Shown piece by piece: positions 24,589 to 33,591 of a stretch of DNA of 64,000 nucleotides. Origin of the DNA: Staphylococcus microti. GTDB lineage: Bacteria; Bacillota; Bacilli; Staphylococcales; Staphylococcaceae. The position numbers and the translations under genes are program-made. How positions within the stretch are numbered: the first letter of the stretch is position 1; each line of letters starts with the position of its first letter. The notes beneath the pieces were generated by a model. That model made no database searches and was not told where the DNA came from. It worked only from the letters and a program-made list of their open reading frames with translations. Location of the stretch: NCBI RefSeq assembly GCF_000934465.1, contig NZ_JXWY01000033.1, positions 104,430-168,429 of the forward strand. The letters run 5' to 3'.

Positions 24589-26157
24589 ATGAAGAAAAGT
24601 TTAAAAGTAGTAGCTACCGCAGCATTAGCAAGTTCACTATTAGTCGCATGTGGACAGTCAGACGATAATAAAGCTGCTTCAGGCGACAAATTAAAGGTAA
24701 CAACGACTGTTTACCCACTCCAATCATTCGTTGAACAAATTGGTGGCGAACATGTTGAAGTAGATTCTATTTACCCTAAAGGTGCGGACTTACATAGCTT
24801 TGAGCCGTCACAAAAAGACATTATCGATGCCAGCAAGTCAGATGTGTTTGTATACACAGGTGACAACTTAGATCCAGTAGCGAAAAAAGTAGCCGGCGCG
24901 ATTAAAAAAGACGATCACAAGTTATCATTAGAAGAGACACTTGATAAGTCTGAATTATTAACTGATCAGCATGAACATGAACATGAAGGGGAAGACCATG
25001 ATCATGAAGGGGAAGGTCACGACCACGAAGCAGAAGAACATGAACATCATCACCACGGTGGGTATGATCCACACGTATGGTTAGATCCAAACATGGACGA
25101 ATCATTCGTTGAAGCGATTCGTGACGACTTAAGCAAGCGTGATCCAGAACATAAAAAAGAATACGAAGAAAATGCAGACAAGTTATTAAAAGACTTGGAT
25201 AAATTAGATAAAGATATGAAAAAAGCGACAAAAGGCCATGAAGGTCACGCGGTATTCGTATCACATGAATCACTTGGTTACTTAGCAGACCGTTACGGTT
25301 TCGTACAAAAAGGCGTACAAAGTTTAAATGCTGAAGACCCATCACAACAAGAATTAACAAAAATTGTTGAAGAAATTAACGATACAGGTGCGAAATACAT
25401 CTTGTACGAAGAAAACGTTGCGAACAAAGTAACAGATACAATTCGTAAAGAAACAGATGCAAAACCATTAAAATTCAACAACATGGAAGCTGTTTCTAAA
25501 GACCAAGCGAAAGATGCAACATATCAATCATTAATGGAAGAAAACATCAAAAACATTGAAAAAGCGTTAAACGATAAAATCAAAGTTGAAGATGAAAAAG
25601 CGGCAGATAAGCATTCAAAAGCAATTCAAGACGGTTACTTTAAAGATGACCAAGTGAAAGACCGTCCATTATCTGACTATGCTGGTGAATGGCAATCTGT
25701 TTACCCATTATTGAAAGACGGTACACTAGACGAAGTATTTGAACATAAAGCCGAAGAAAAAGGCGACAAGTCAGCAGAAGAGTACAAAAAATACTATGAC
25801 ACAGGCTACAAAACAGATGTTGAACATATTAAAATTACAGACGACAGCATTACATTTACGAAAAATGGTAAATCTGTAACAGGTAAGTATAAGTATGATG
25901 GCAAAGACATCTTAGACTACGAAGGTGGTAACCGTGGTGTACGTTACACATTCAAGTTAGACGGTAAAGCGTCTAAAGACTTACCGAAATATGTACAATT
26001 CAGCGACCACAACATCGCACCAGTTAAAACAGGTCACTACCACATCTTTGTAGGTAACGACCGTGACAAAGTTTTAAAAGAATTGGAAAACTGGCCAACA
26101 TATTACCCAGCAGACCTTTCTAAAGAAGAAGTAAAAGAAGAAATGTTAGCACACTAA
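24589..26157 (+). CDS. adcA: Zinc-binding lipoprotein AdcA (ZnuA-ZinT fusion)
   Basis: 522 residues. A lipoprotein signal ends in LVACGQ (Cys about 21). Residues about 35-310 are a ZnuA/TroA-type solute-binding domain with a long His/Asp/Glu-rich loop (about 125-160) and metal-ligand His in DPHVWLDP. Residues about 335-522 are a ZinT domain (LSDYAGEWQSVYPLL, HITDDSITF-like core, and GHYHIFVG with HDH-type ligands). The fused form is typical of Gram-positive AdcA and captures zinc for an AdcBC ABC transporter, which is not in the window. A Zur box over the promoter implies induction in zinc shortage. Confidence 0.95.
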   Translation: MKKSLKVVATAALASSLLVACGQSDDNKAASGDKLKVTTTVYPLQSFVEQIGGEHVEVDSIYPKGADLHSFEPSQKDIIDASKSDVFVYTGDNLDPVAKKVAGAIKKDDHKLSLEETLDKSELLTDQHEHEHEGEDHDHEGEGHDHEAEEHEHHHHGGYDPHVWLDPNMDESFVEAIRDDLSKRDPEHKKEYEENADKLLKDLDKLDKDMKKATKGHEGHAVFVSHESLGYLADRYGFVQKGVQSLNAEDPSQQELTKIVEEINDTGAKYILYEENVANKVTDTIRKETDAKPLKFNNMEAVSKDQAKDATYQSLMEENIKNIEKALNDKIKVEDEKAADKHSKAIQDGYFKDDQVKDRPLSDYAGEWQSVYPLLKDGTLDEVFEHKAEEKGDKSAEEYKKYYDTGYKTDVEHIKITDDSITFTKNGKSVTGKYKYDGKDILDYEGGNRGVRYTFKLDGKASKDLPKYVQFSDHNIAPVKTGHYHIFVGNDRDKVLKELENWPTYYPADLSKEEVKEEMLAH

Positions 26158-26159
26158 TA

Positions 26160-26211
26160 ATTAAACGACAAACACCTATGACAGGCGTCATTGCCCATCA
26201 TAGGTGTTTTT
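26160..26211 (+). terminator. adcA terminator (repeat copy 1)
   Basis: AAACACCTATGA pairs with TCATAGGTGTTT. The 52 bases from ATTAAACGAC to the T-run recur exactly at 26534-26585. Confidence 0.9.
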
Positions 26212-26327
26212 GTCGTAGTGTGTAGCTGAGGCTGTTTATAGTCAGCGTCGTAGGGGAATGGTTATATAAAGGGGTTAGATGTGAACCGTAGTAACATCTA
26301 TCTTAACCAAAGTAATTGGGTGATAAT

Positions 26328-26528
26328 ATGAAAATGGTAACGAGTTATTGGTTCAGCCTTTTTATCGCATTAATGTTTGTCTCATTTAGTACACCTATGA
26401 CTGCTTTTACATCTATTAACAGCATAGGACATGGCATGGTATTTGTGTCTATTTTTGTGATAAAAGTAGTTGTGCTGTTCATAATATATAAAGTTGCTGC
26501 GACGCTTATTGTTAAAGCCTTAACTTAA
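26328..26528 (+). CDS. Small membrane protein between duplicated terminators
   Basis: 66 residues with two hydrophobic segments (SYWFSLFIALMFVSF and MVFVSIFVIKVVVLFIIYKV). The ATG at 26328 is preceded by TTGGGTG, a modest ribosome site. No family recognised. It is bounded on both sides by identical 52-base copies of the adcA terminator, so it looks like an inserted or duplicated cassette. Confidence 0.6.
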   Translation: MKMVTSYWFSLFIALMFVSFSTPMTAFTSINSIGHGMVFVSIFVIKVVVLFIIYKVAATLIVKALT

Positions 26529-26533
26529 ATAAT

Positions 26534-26586
26534 ATTAAACGACAAACACCTATGACAGGCGTCATTGCCCATCATAGGTGTTTTTT
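26534..26586 (+). terminator. Terminator, exact second copy
   Basis: Same 52-base sequence as 26160-26211, ending the small membrane gene. Confidence 0.9.
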
Positions 26587-26710
26587 CTCGTTTTGAAGGA
26601 AATAAATCAAGTGAGAGGCTTGTGTGACACACTTGATTCAAAGCAAATTTGATCATGAAATCGTGATATAATTGAACCGATAAGATGTAATGACATGAGG
26701 AGCGTGTGAG

Positions 26711-27649
26711 ATGAAAAAAGTATTGTGGTGGACGGTCAGCATTTTAGCAGTGATTGTTGTGACACTGTTCTTTCTGCTCAAGACATATGGCCCTTACTAT
26801 CAAATTTATGTAACAAAACCATCAACAAAAGACTATGTCAAAATTGCGTTAACACAAATGGAAAATCAAGGGCTTTACGCAAAAGGTGATGAGTGGAAAC
26901 GTGCAAAAGCGGATGCATATAAAGCAACTGCGCATGCTAAAACGTATGATGAGACACATGATGCGTTGCATAAGGCGTTAAAAGTAGCAGGTGGCAAGCA
27001 TTCGTTTCTTGAAACAACGCAACAACAAGATGAACATAAAAAGCAAGTTGCGTATCCAACGACAAAAATGCACGGCGAAACGTTAGTGCTAAACTTGCCG
27101 GGATTTATGGGCAGTGAGAAAGAGGCACAACGTTATGCGAAGAAACTGAATGACGCATTAGAAAAAGAAAATTATACAAAGGTCATCGTCAACTTACAGG
27201 ACAATGATGGTGGCGATATGGGACCGATGATTGCAGGGCTGTCTAAAATAATTCCAGACGGTACGCTCATGTCATGGATTGATCGCGATGGCAATCACTT
27301 CGATGCGACGTTAAAAGATGGCAAAATAATGGGTGGTGGCACGGAAGTCCAAGTGAAAGCAGGCGCTAAAGATTTAAAGACGCCAGTGCGCGTGTTAATC
27401 AGTAACAAGACCGCAAGTTCTGGTGAGATTACCGCACTCGCTTTTAAAGGGCGTCCACATGCGCAGTTTATCGGTCAAGACACCGCAACCTATACAACTG
27501 CCAATACGACGATTCCGTTGTATGACGGGGCAGAAATGGTGATTACGAATTATAAAATTAAAGACCGCACAGGCGTGTATTATGAAAATGATCCAATTCA
27601 TCCCGATATTGAGAGTGAACAAGCACTCGAAACGGCATTAACTTCATAA
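26711..27649 (+). CDS. S41-family peptidase, membrane-anchored
   Basis: 312 residues: an N-terminal membrane anchor (about 4-23) and an extracellular S41 domain. VIVNLQDNDGGDMGPMI (about 158-174) matches the N-G-G-x3 strand of tail-specific proteases, and ISNKTASSGEITALAFKG (about 230-247) holds the catalytic Ser of the TxSSxE motif. No PDZ domain is visible, so it is shorter than CtpA. Substrate unknown. Its own promoter region and a strong terminator make it monocistronic. Confidence 0.85.
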   Translation: MKKVLWWTVSILAVIVVTLFFLLKTYGPYYQIYVTKPSTKDYVKIALTQMENQGLYAKGDEWKRAKADAYKATAHAKTYDETHDALHKALKVAGGKHSFLETTQQQDEHKKQVAYPTTKMHGETLVLNLPGFMGSEKEAQRYAKKLNDALEKENYTKVIVNLQDNDGGDMGPMIAGLSKIIPDGTLMSWIDRDGNHFDATLKDGKIMGGGTEVQVKAGAKDLKTPVRVLISNKTASSGEITALAFKGRPHAQFIGQDTATYTTANTTIPLYDGAEMVITNYKIKDRTGVYYENDPIHPDIESEQALETALTS

Positions 27650-27654
27650 CGTGA

Positions 27655-27711
27655 CAAAAAGCATGTGAATCAAGACGTGTCATGAAAGACAGTCTTGTCA
27701 CATGCTTTTTG
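27655..27711 (+). terminator. Terminator after S41 peptidase
   Basis: AAAAAGCATGTGA pairs with TCACATGCTTTTT, with inner CAAGAC/GTCTTG. Confidence 0.9.
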
Positions 27712-27839
27712 CGTATCCCGGTCATTGACTCAATTTTCGTTGTGCGATGCGACAGAAACAGACATAAAAGTGAAAGATATGCGCCTATCCCTTTTATGAA
27801 CGACTATCATCAAAATGGATAGACATGTTTAGGCGATGA

Positions 27840-27925
27840 TGCGATGACAAGGCATCTATGTGCTCCCAGTCATAAATGCCTTGTGATTGACGCAAAGCTC
27901 CCACATACTGCGTCTTTGTTCGTAT
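27840..27925 (+). ncRNA. Candidate small RNA with two C-rich hairpin loops
   Basis: Hairpin 1: ACAAGGCAT (27847-27855) with ATGCCTTGT (27876-27884), loop TGCTCCCAGT. Hairpin 2: GACGCA (27889-27894) with TGCGTC (27909-27914), loop AAAGCTCCCACATAC, followed by TTTGTT. Both loops show GCTCCCA, like the exposed UCCC motifs of staphylococcal Rsa RNAs. No clear promoter was found. The surrounding 27712-28370 has no convincing gene. Confidence 0.45.
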
Positions 27926-28370
27926 AACATATGCAGTGTGATGATAGATTTACTACTTTTATTGAAAGCTGTTACGTACAAAACGACGCACTAATTTGCC
28001 GCCTACCAACCATTAGCGACATGACAAATAGAGACAGTGCACGTGTTGTCTTGAATTTGTGTAATGTGTGTTTTCAAATTGTGGGAATATCATTGTATTT
28101 GATGACATCTTGGCGTAGAAGTGAGAACGAAACAGACCATTCAAAGGGTTGTAGCCACCCATGATAGAAGTATTTAGAAGTTGTGCAAACGCACGGGAAT
28201 AATTTTAATATAAAAATGAATTATATTTAATTATATACGTGTTTTTAGTATAGCGTTGTCGTGTTATGAATGCAACTGATTTTTCATTCGCATGACAGCT
28301 TGGTTATCAGTGTGTGATTAGTGTAATACAATGTACACACTTTGTTCATTTAAACTACCAATAATTAGAA

Positions 28371-28399
28371 TTACAATTTATTTGTTTGTAGTGTAAAAT
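28371..28399 (+). promoter_or_regulatory. Promoter of the LTA-synthase-like gene
   Basis: TTACAA (28371-28376), 17 bases, TAAAAT (28394-28399). Confidence 0.5.
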
Positions 28400-28440
28400 A
28401 AAAAGGTCATATATTAACAACTCGGAGGTATTAACAGAAG

Positions 28441-30279
28441 ATGCAATGGCTCATTTATCTTGTAGTAGGTGTTATATGCACAGTGCTTGATGTCACATTG
28501 ATCAGACGAACACGTGCAATCAAGCATCTCATTGCCAAATTTTTATTTTACACGATTACGTTAAACATTATCACACTTGGTTTATTTGTCATTGTTTTAG
28601 GACGTCCAGATAGTGTAGAAAGTCCAGTTTATACAACAGCATTTGCCGCACAGTATGTAGGTGTTGCATTGCTCATTGGCGTCGTATGGCTAGGTATTAA
28701 GTATTTATTACAACGTCAAACACTTATACAATTCCGTGAAGCAACTGTGAAGCGTCGTTGGCTCGATGTGATTGTTAAAGCACTGATTATGCTTTTCACA
28801 ATTGTTGGCTTGCTCGTTGTATTTTTTGCAGATTGGTTTATTGATTACTTTGGTAACATTACGCCGGAACAATTTTTATTTAACTTGAAGTCGCCGATTA
28901 AAGGGACTTCGGACGGTATGGTAGCAGAAATCATTCGTACACCGATATTAAAGGCATTTTTCTTTGCGGTGCCGTTATTCATTTTAGTCGTCTATAACCG
29001 CTACGATGTCGTTGTAGCGAAACCACAGCGTACGTTGTTCAAGCGTACAGTCGGTAAAGTATTATTGCTACTTGTCGCATTAGCGGTGTTAGTATCTGGT
29101 GTCACATATGGCTCTCAAAAGTTACGCTTACCAGAAGTGTATGAAGCTTATGCGAAAGACTCACAATATATTGCGAAAAACTATGTCGCACCAACAGCGA
29201 AACAATATGAATTTCCTGAAAAGAAACGAAATTTAGTCCACATTTATTTAGAATCTGTAGAGAACTCGTATTTGTCTAAAGATTTAGGTGGCTATATGCA
29301 TGAAAATCTGATGCCAGAGTTAACGGAACTCTCAAAAGAGGGCGTGCATTTCTCTGATACGAAAGCGCCATTCGGTGGGCCATATCAAACGTACGGTTCA
29401 AGTTGGTCTGTCGCAGGTATGATCAACATGGGTATGGGAATTCCACTTAAAATTCCAATGAATGGTAACAGTTATGGTAAGTCAGGATACTTCTTACCGG
29501 GTGCACGTGGACTTGGAGATATTTTGCAAGAGGAAGGTTACGAACAAACGATTATGTTCGGTGCCGATGCAGACTTTGGTGGTTTAACAACATATTTCAA
29601 ATCACATGGCGACTTCAATATATGGGATTGGAAGTACGCACGTGATAATGGTTATATTCCAAAAGATTATAAAGTTTGGTGGGGCTTTGAAGACGACAAA
29701 TTGTATGACTTTGCGAAACAAGAGATCACACGTTTGTCACAAACAGGAAAGCCATTCAACTTTACGATGGAAACGGCAGATACGCATTTCCCAGACGGTT
29801 ATGTGTCTAAAAATACGCCAACGCCACGTGACAACCAATATGCGAATGTTATTGCATATTCAACATCTGAAGCGGTGGAATTCGTACGTTGGATTCAACA
29901 ACAACCGTATTATAAAGATACAACGATTGTTATTACTGGGGATCACCTCAGCATGGATAAGAAGTTCTTTAAACACTTCGACCCAAATTATAAACGTGAC
30001 ATCTTCAACTTAATCATCAACCCTGCAAAAGAACCTGAAAAAGTGCAAAATCGTAAGTTTGCGCCATTAGACATGTTCCCAACGATTTTATCAAGCATGG
30101 GCGTAGAGATTAAAGGAGACCGTCTTGGTTTAGGTACAGACTTGTTCTCTGAAACACCAACATTGATTGAACGTGATGGTATTGACAAGTTTGATCATGA
30201 AATTAGCGTGAATAGCAACTATTACAACAAGCAATTTGTTAGTGAACGTGGAACAGGTAAACAAAAAGTAGAACAGTAA
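28441..30279 (+). CDS. LTA-synthase/MdoB-like phosphoglycerol transferase
   Basis: 612 residues. Five or six membrane segments (about 1-210) are followed by an extracellular sulfatase-fold domain. VHIYLESVENSYL (about 263-275) places the metal-binding Glu, the ATYGSS-equivalent QTYGSSWS the catalytic region, and TIVITGDHLSMDKKFF (about 496-511) the GDH metal motif. It differs from canonical staphylococcal LtaS (no TGQGKTSDSE catalytic stretch) and looks closer to OpgB/GacH-type enzymes that put glycerol phosphate on glycans. It probably decorates a cell-wall or membrane polymer. GGAGG lies 12 bases before the ATG, a long spacing. Confidence 0.8.
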   Translation: MQWLIYLVVGVICTVLDVTLIRRTRAIKHLIAKFLFYTITLNIITLGLFVIVLGRPDSVESPVYTTAFAAQYVGVALLIGVVWLGIKYLLQRQTLIQFREATVKRRWLDVIVKALIMLFTIVGLLVVFFADWFIDYFGNITPEQFLFNLKSPIKGTSDGMVAEIIRTPILKAFFFAVPLFILVVYNRYDVVVAKPQRTLFKRTVGKVLLLLVALAVLVSGVTYGSQKLRLPEVYEAYAKDSQYIAKNYVAPTAKQYEFPEKKRNLVHIYLESVENSYLSKDLGGYMHENLMPELTELSKEGVHFSDTKAPFGGPYQTYGSSWSVAGMINMGMGIPLKIPMNGNSYGKSGYFLPGARGLGDILQEEGYEQTIMFGADADFGGLTTYFKSHGDFNIWDWKYARDNGYIPKDYKVWWGFEDDKLYDFAKQEITRLSQTGKPFNFTMETADTHFPDGYVSKNTPTPRDNQYANVIAYSTSEAVEFVRWIQQQPYYKDTTIVITGDHLSMDKKFFKHFDPNYKRDIFNLIINPAKEPEKVQNRKFAPLDMFPTILSSMGVEIKGDRLGLGTDLFSETPTLIERDGIDKFDHEISVNSNYYNKQFVSERGTGKQKVEQ

Positions 30280-30287
30280 CATAGCGT

Positions 30288-30327
30288 GAAGCAGGGCAGT
30301 GACTTTTTAAGGCTGTCCTGTTTTTAT
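30288..30327 (+). terminator. Terminator after phosphoglycerol transferase gene
   Basis: CAGGGCAG pairs with CTGTCCTG, followed by TTTTT. Confidence 0.75.
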
Positions 30328-30371
30328 ATTTAAAAGACAATTTTGTCATCGAATTGTCGTCATTATCGTGT

Positions 30372-30417
30372 CTGAACAGTATGATTTTAGGGGATACTAT
30401 AAATGAAAACGTTTTAT
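30372..30417 (+). promoter_or_regulatory. Promoter with cre-like site
   Basis: CTGAAC (30372), 17 bases, TACTAT (30395); just downstream ATGAAAACGTTTTAT (30403-30417) fits a CcpA cre site with one mismatch. Confidence 0.5.
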
Positions 30418-30439
30418 AAAATGGAAAGGTGGCAATTGT

Positions 30440-31195
30440 ATGATTAATTTATCTGGACAAATCGCATTTGTAACTGGCGGTGCCAACGGTATTGGTAAAG
30501 GCATTGTCGAAGCATTGGCACAAGCAGGGGCAAAGGTAATGATCGGTGACATTGATACAGCAGCAGGACAACAAACGGCGCAAGCAGTAAACGGTCAATT
30601 TTATGAGTTAGATGTTACGGATAAAGCGCGTATTGAAGCGGTTGTCGCTGATATTGTGGCACAACACGGACGCATTGATATTTTGTCTGCGAATACAGGC
30701 GTGTATCCACAAATTGCGATTGAAGCCATGACAGAAGCAGACTGGGATTATATCCAAAATGTTAACCTAAAAGGAACATTCCTTGTGACACAAGCTGTTC
30801 TTGCGGTGATGAAGGCGCAAAATTATGGGCGTGTCGTATTAACATCTTCGGTGACAGGTCCTATAACAGGTTACCCTGGTTGGGCACATTACGGTGCGAC
30901 AAAAGCAGGGCAACTTGGCTTTATGCGTAGTGCGGCTTTGGAATACGCGAAATATGGTGTCACAATTAATGCTGTACAGCCGGGTAATGTATTAACAGAT
31001 GGCTTGAAAGCACAAGGAGAGGCCTATTTGGAAGGAACACGTAAAATTATTCCAACACATGAACTGGGTGAACCATTTGATATTGGTTATGCCGTAGCTT
31101 TCTTTGCAAGTCCACAAGCAAAATTTATTACAGGACAAAATTTAGTGATTGACGGGGGTCAAATTCTACCAGAAGAACCAGATGCCATTATTTAA
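30440..31195 (+). CDS. SDR-family oxidoreductase
   Basis: 251 residues, classical SDR. TGGANGIGKG (about 13-22) is the dinucleotide site, SANTG replaces NNAG, the catalytic YGATK is near residue 155 and INAVQPGNV follows. The end FITGQNLVIDGGQILPEEP resembles the UcpA-type branch. NAD(P)-dependent oxidoreduction of an unknown alcohol or ketone. AAAGGTGG precedes the ATG. A cre-like sequence in the promoter hints at carbon catabolite control. Monocistronic. Confidence 0.85.
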   Translation: MINLSGQIAFVTGGANGIGKGIVEALAQAGAKVMIGDIDTAAGQQTAQAVNGQFYELDVTDKARIEAVVADIVAQHGRIDILSANTGVYPQIAIEAMTEADWDYIQNVNLKGTFLVTQAVLAVMKAQNYGRVVLTSSVTGPITGYPGWAHYGATKAGQLGFMRSAALEYAKYGVTINAVQPGNVLTDGLKAQGEAYLEGTRKIIPTHELGEPFDIGYAVAFFASPQAKFITGQNLVIDGGQILPEEPDAII

Positions 31196-31202
31196 ATGAC
31201 GT

Positions 31203-31250
31203 AAAAAGCGTGACACGATGACGGATAAGTATCGTTATGTCACGCTTTTG
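31203..31250 (+). terminator. Terminator (related copy 1)
   Basis: AAAGCGTGACACGATGAC ... GTTATGTCACGCTTTT. Its left arm is identical over 18 bases to that of the terminator at 31582. Confidence 0.85.
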
Positions 31251-31378
31251 TTTAAAGTATAAATTATTCATATGAGATTGATTAAAAAATTAATTTATTG
31301 TAAAATTTAGTTAGACACATTTTTGTCACAAAAACAAAGGGGATTTATTATTTAGCTTTAAAAAAGGGGTTATATCAT

Positions 31379-31573
31379 ATGAATAATAAACTATTTTTTA
31401 ATGTCATTTTGATTGCTGTACTTTTAATTGTATGTCCACCATTATTATTTGCAAAACCAATGGATGGTGAAATACTTTTATTTATGTTTGGTTGTATTGG
31501 TATCATTTTCGCAGTTGTAGATTTAGTTTTTACATTACGTTATATAGATAAATCAGATTTCACTGGTTGGTAA
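31379..31573 (+). CDS. Small membrane protein between related terminators
   Basis: 64 residues with two membrane segments (FFNVILIAVLLIVCPPLLF and ILLFMFGCIGIIFAVVDLVF) and a short polar end YIDKSDFTGW. AAAAGGGG lies nine bases before the ATG. Family not recognised. Like the gene at 26328, it is a lone small membrane ORF placed between two copies of a host terminator. Confidence 0.6.
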   Translation: MNNKLFFNVILIAVLLIVCPPLLFAKPMDGEILLFMFGCIGIIFAVVDLVFTLRYIDKSDFTGW

Positions 31574-31581
31574 TTCCAACA

Positions 31582-31631
31582 AATAAAGCGTGACACGATG
31601 ACTGAGAAAGGTTGTCGTGCCACGCTTTTTA
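31582..31631. terminator. Bidirectional terminator (related copy 2)
   Basis: AAAGCGTGACACGATGAC ... GTCGTGCCACGCTTTTT; serves the small gene and the converging panE-like gene. Confidence 0.85.
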
Positions 31632-32567
31632 CTATTTAATGTATTTCATTTCAAGCTGATGGATGAGGTGTGTCAACATATCGTTATTCGGTGTTGGAAT
31701 ATTCGCTTCACGTCCATATTTACTAATTTGTCCGTTCAAGTAGTCGACTTCGGTATAACGTCTGTTGTACAAGTCTTGATGCATTGATGGATAGTGTAAG
31801 CCTTGCGTTTCTTTCGGGTATGCAGCTTCAATTTTTTCAAGTAATGCTGCACCGTCCAGTTCGACGTTGCGTGCTTTTGCGACAGCGACAATTTCATCAA
31901 TAATCGGTGTCACCATCGCACGTGCGTGTTCATAGCTACCGAATTCATAAATTGTTTTGTTTAAAATACTACATAATGGGTTTAACACACTATTCAATGT
32001 TGCTTTTGACCAAATAGATTGGAACACATTATCGCTGATTTTAGCGTTTAAGCCAGCGTCATTGAAAATTTTATTAATCGTTTCAGTGCGTTCATCCGCT
32101 TGCCCGTCAGCACGTTGTAGTTCAATGCTACCTTGACCTTCAAGTAAAATTTGTCCAGGTCCACGCATGCCAGCTGTCCACATTGTTACTGCTAAAAAGA
32201 CTTGTTCATGTGGGACGATTTTTGCGAAACGTTCGTCGTGACCGAGCCCGTTCATCATCGTTAAAATGGCGGTATCTTGATGAATCGCTCCTTTGTCTTT
32301 TAACTGATGAATCATTGCTTCAGATTGCATTGATTTTGTGAGAATAACAATTAAATCAAAAGTACCTGTCACATCTTCTGGTAAAACTGCAGGAATCTCT
32401 ACGATGTATGTATCTGTTTCTGTTTGTACTTCTAACCCCTTATCGTTAATCGCACGAACATGATCTGGCCACGCATCAATGAGTGTGACATCATAGCCTG
32501 CGCGTTTAATATAACTCCCGATACGGCTTCCCATAGCACCTGCACCAGCAATAGCAATTTTAGTCAT
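31632..32567 (-). CDS. 2-dehydropantoate 2-reductase family protein
   Basis: 311 residues. IAGAGAMGSRIGSYIKRAG (about 5-23) is the NADP-binding GxGxxG fold, VILTKSMQ near 76 and MMNGLGHDE near 104 are PanE/ApbA signatures. The catalytic Lys is in SIWSKATLNSVLNPLCSIL near residue 188, and the helical C-terminal domain is complete. KPA reductases make pantoate for coenzyme A, but many paralogs act on other keto acids; no pan genes lie nearby, so the substrate is open. A cre-like ATGTAAACGTTTAAT lies upstream at 32592-32606. Confidence 0.8.
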   Translation of the reverse strand: MTKIAIAGAGAMGSRIGSYIKRAGYDVTLIDAWPDHVRAINDKGLEVQTETDTYIVEIPAVLPEDVTGTFDLIVILTKSMQSEAMIHQLKDKGAIHQDTAILTMMNGLGHDERFAKIVPHEQVFLAVTMWTAGMRGPGQILLEGQGSIELQRADGQADERTETINKIFNDAGLNAKISDNVFQSIWSKATLNSVLNPLCSILNKTIYEFGSYEHARAMVTPIIDEIVAVAKARNVELDGAALLEKIEAAYPKETQGLHYPSMHQDLYNRRYTEVDYLNGQISKYGREANIPTPNNDMLTHLIHQLEMKYIK

Positions 32568-32591
32568 TATATAGCCCCCTCATAATTGAAT

Positions 32592-32606
32592 ATGTAAACG
32601 TTTAAT
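32592..32606 (-). promoter_or_regulatory. cre-like site upstream of the panE-like gene
   Basis: ATGTAAACGTTTAAT matches WTGNAANCGNWNNCW with one mismatch; possible CcpA control. Confidence 0.45.
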
Positions 32607-32693
32607 TTAAGTTTAGAAGTTTGTGGTAGTTATGTCAATTGTGTGAAAAAAAGCATCCCAACATTCGTTGAGATACTTTTCTAAAATAATATA

Positions 32694-33383
32694 TTAAACA
32701 GGGCGCACGGTGATTTCGTTCACATTGACGTGTGCGGGTTGTGTGAGTGCATACAAGACAGCGTCTGCAATATTATTTGCTTCTAACATTTTGCGATCGC
32801 CAAAGTCATAGCTGGCGTTAAGTGGTGTGTCTACCATGCCTGGTGAGATGCTTGTAGCACGAATGCCTGTACGTGCGAGTTCTTTTTCAAGCCCTTGTGT
32901 GATCGCATGAACAGCTGCTTTCGTTGCGCTATAAAGCGTGCTGACTTTTGTGACTTCAAAGCCTGAGATAGATGCAATATTAATAATATGCCCGCTTGAC
33001 TGTGCTTGTAAATGAGGCATCACGGCATGAATCGCATAGAGCGTCCCTTTAATATTGACGTCAATCATCGCATCCCAGCCCGTAACGTCACCTTTCGTTA
33101 TCGCTGAAGAGGTCATCAGTCCTGCGCTGTTTACTAATATATCGACTTGACCGAAATGTGCAATGGTATGTTGAATCGCTTGTTCAACAGCTTCACGGTC
33201 TGTGACGTCTGTTGGAATAATAAGCGCATCTGTGAAATCATCTGTAATTTCATTCATTTTGTCTTCGTTACGAGACAGTAGCACGACTTTTGCGCCTTGT
33301 TCGTTCAGTTTTTGCGCAATCGCAGCCCCAATGCCACTACTCGCCCCCGTTACAACAGCTACTTTATTTTTAAGTGTTTCCAT
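32694..33383 (-). CDS. SDR-family oxidoreductase (YdfG-like)
   Basis: 229 residues. [13 protein letters not shown] (about 12-24) binds NADP, VNSAGLM replaces [16 protein letters not shown] and the catalytic YSATKAAV near 151 follow, then [10 protein letters not shown]. The C-terminal pattern ([28 protein letters not shown]) is typical of the YdfG/serine 3-dehydrogenase branch of NADP-dependent SDRs. The ATG with GGAAGGTGG upstream was chosen; the reading is open further upstream but without another ribosome site. Confidence 0.85.
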   Translation of the reverse strand: METLKNKVAVVTGASSGIGAAIAQKLNEQGAKVVLLSRNEDKMNEITDDFTDALIIPTDVTDREAVEQAIQHTIAHFGQVDILVNSAGLMTSSAITKGDVTGWDAMIDVNIKGTLYAIHAVMPHLQAQSSGHIINIASISGFEVTKVSTLYSATKAAVHAITQGLEKELARTGIRATSISPGMVDTPLNASYDFGDRKMLEANNIADAVLYALTQPAHVNVNEITVRPV

Positions 33384-33591
33384 CAATTTTCCACCTTCCA
33401 GAACGTTAATATCATGGTTGTATCTCGTCCATAACCTAACACATTGAGTGGTTATAAGGAAACAAACTGCTTTATGAAGCATGTTCAGATGTTAACAAAT
33501 ATGTCAAAAAGCGTATAAAAAACACGTTATCATGCTGTTAGTATTGTGTTAAAATATTCACATTGAAAAAATGGAAAGAGGAAGAAAAAGA

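Noticed and set aside
27931-28164. A 77-codon open frame in the gene-free stretch
   Set aside because: No ribosome site, unusual residue mix and no membrane or domain pattern; more likely chance.
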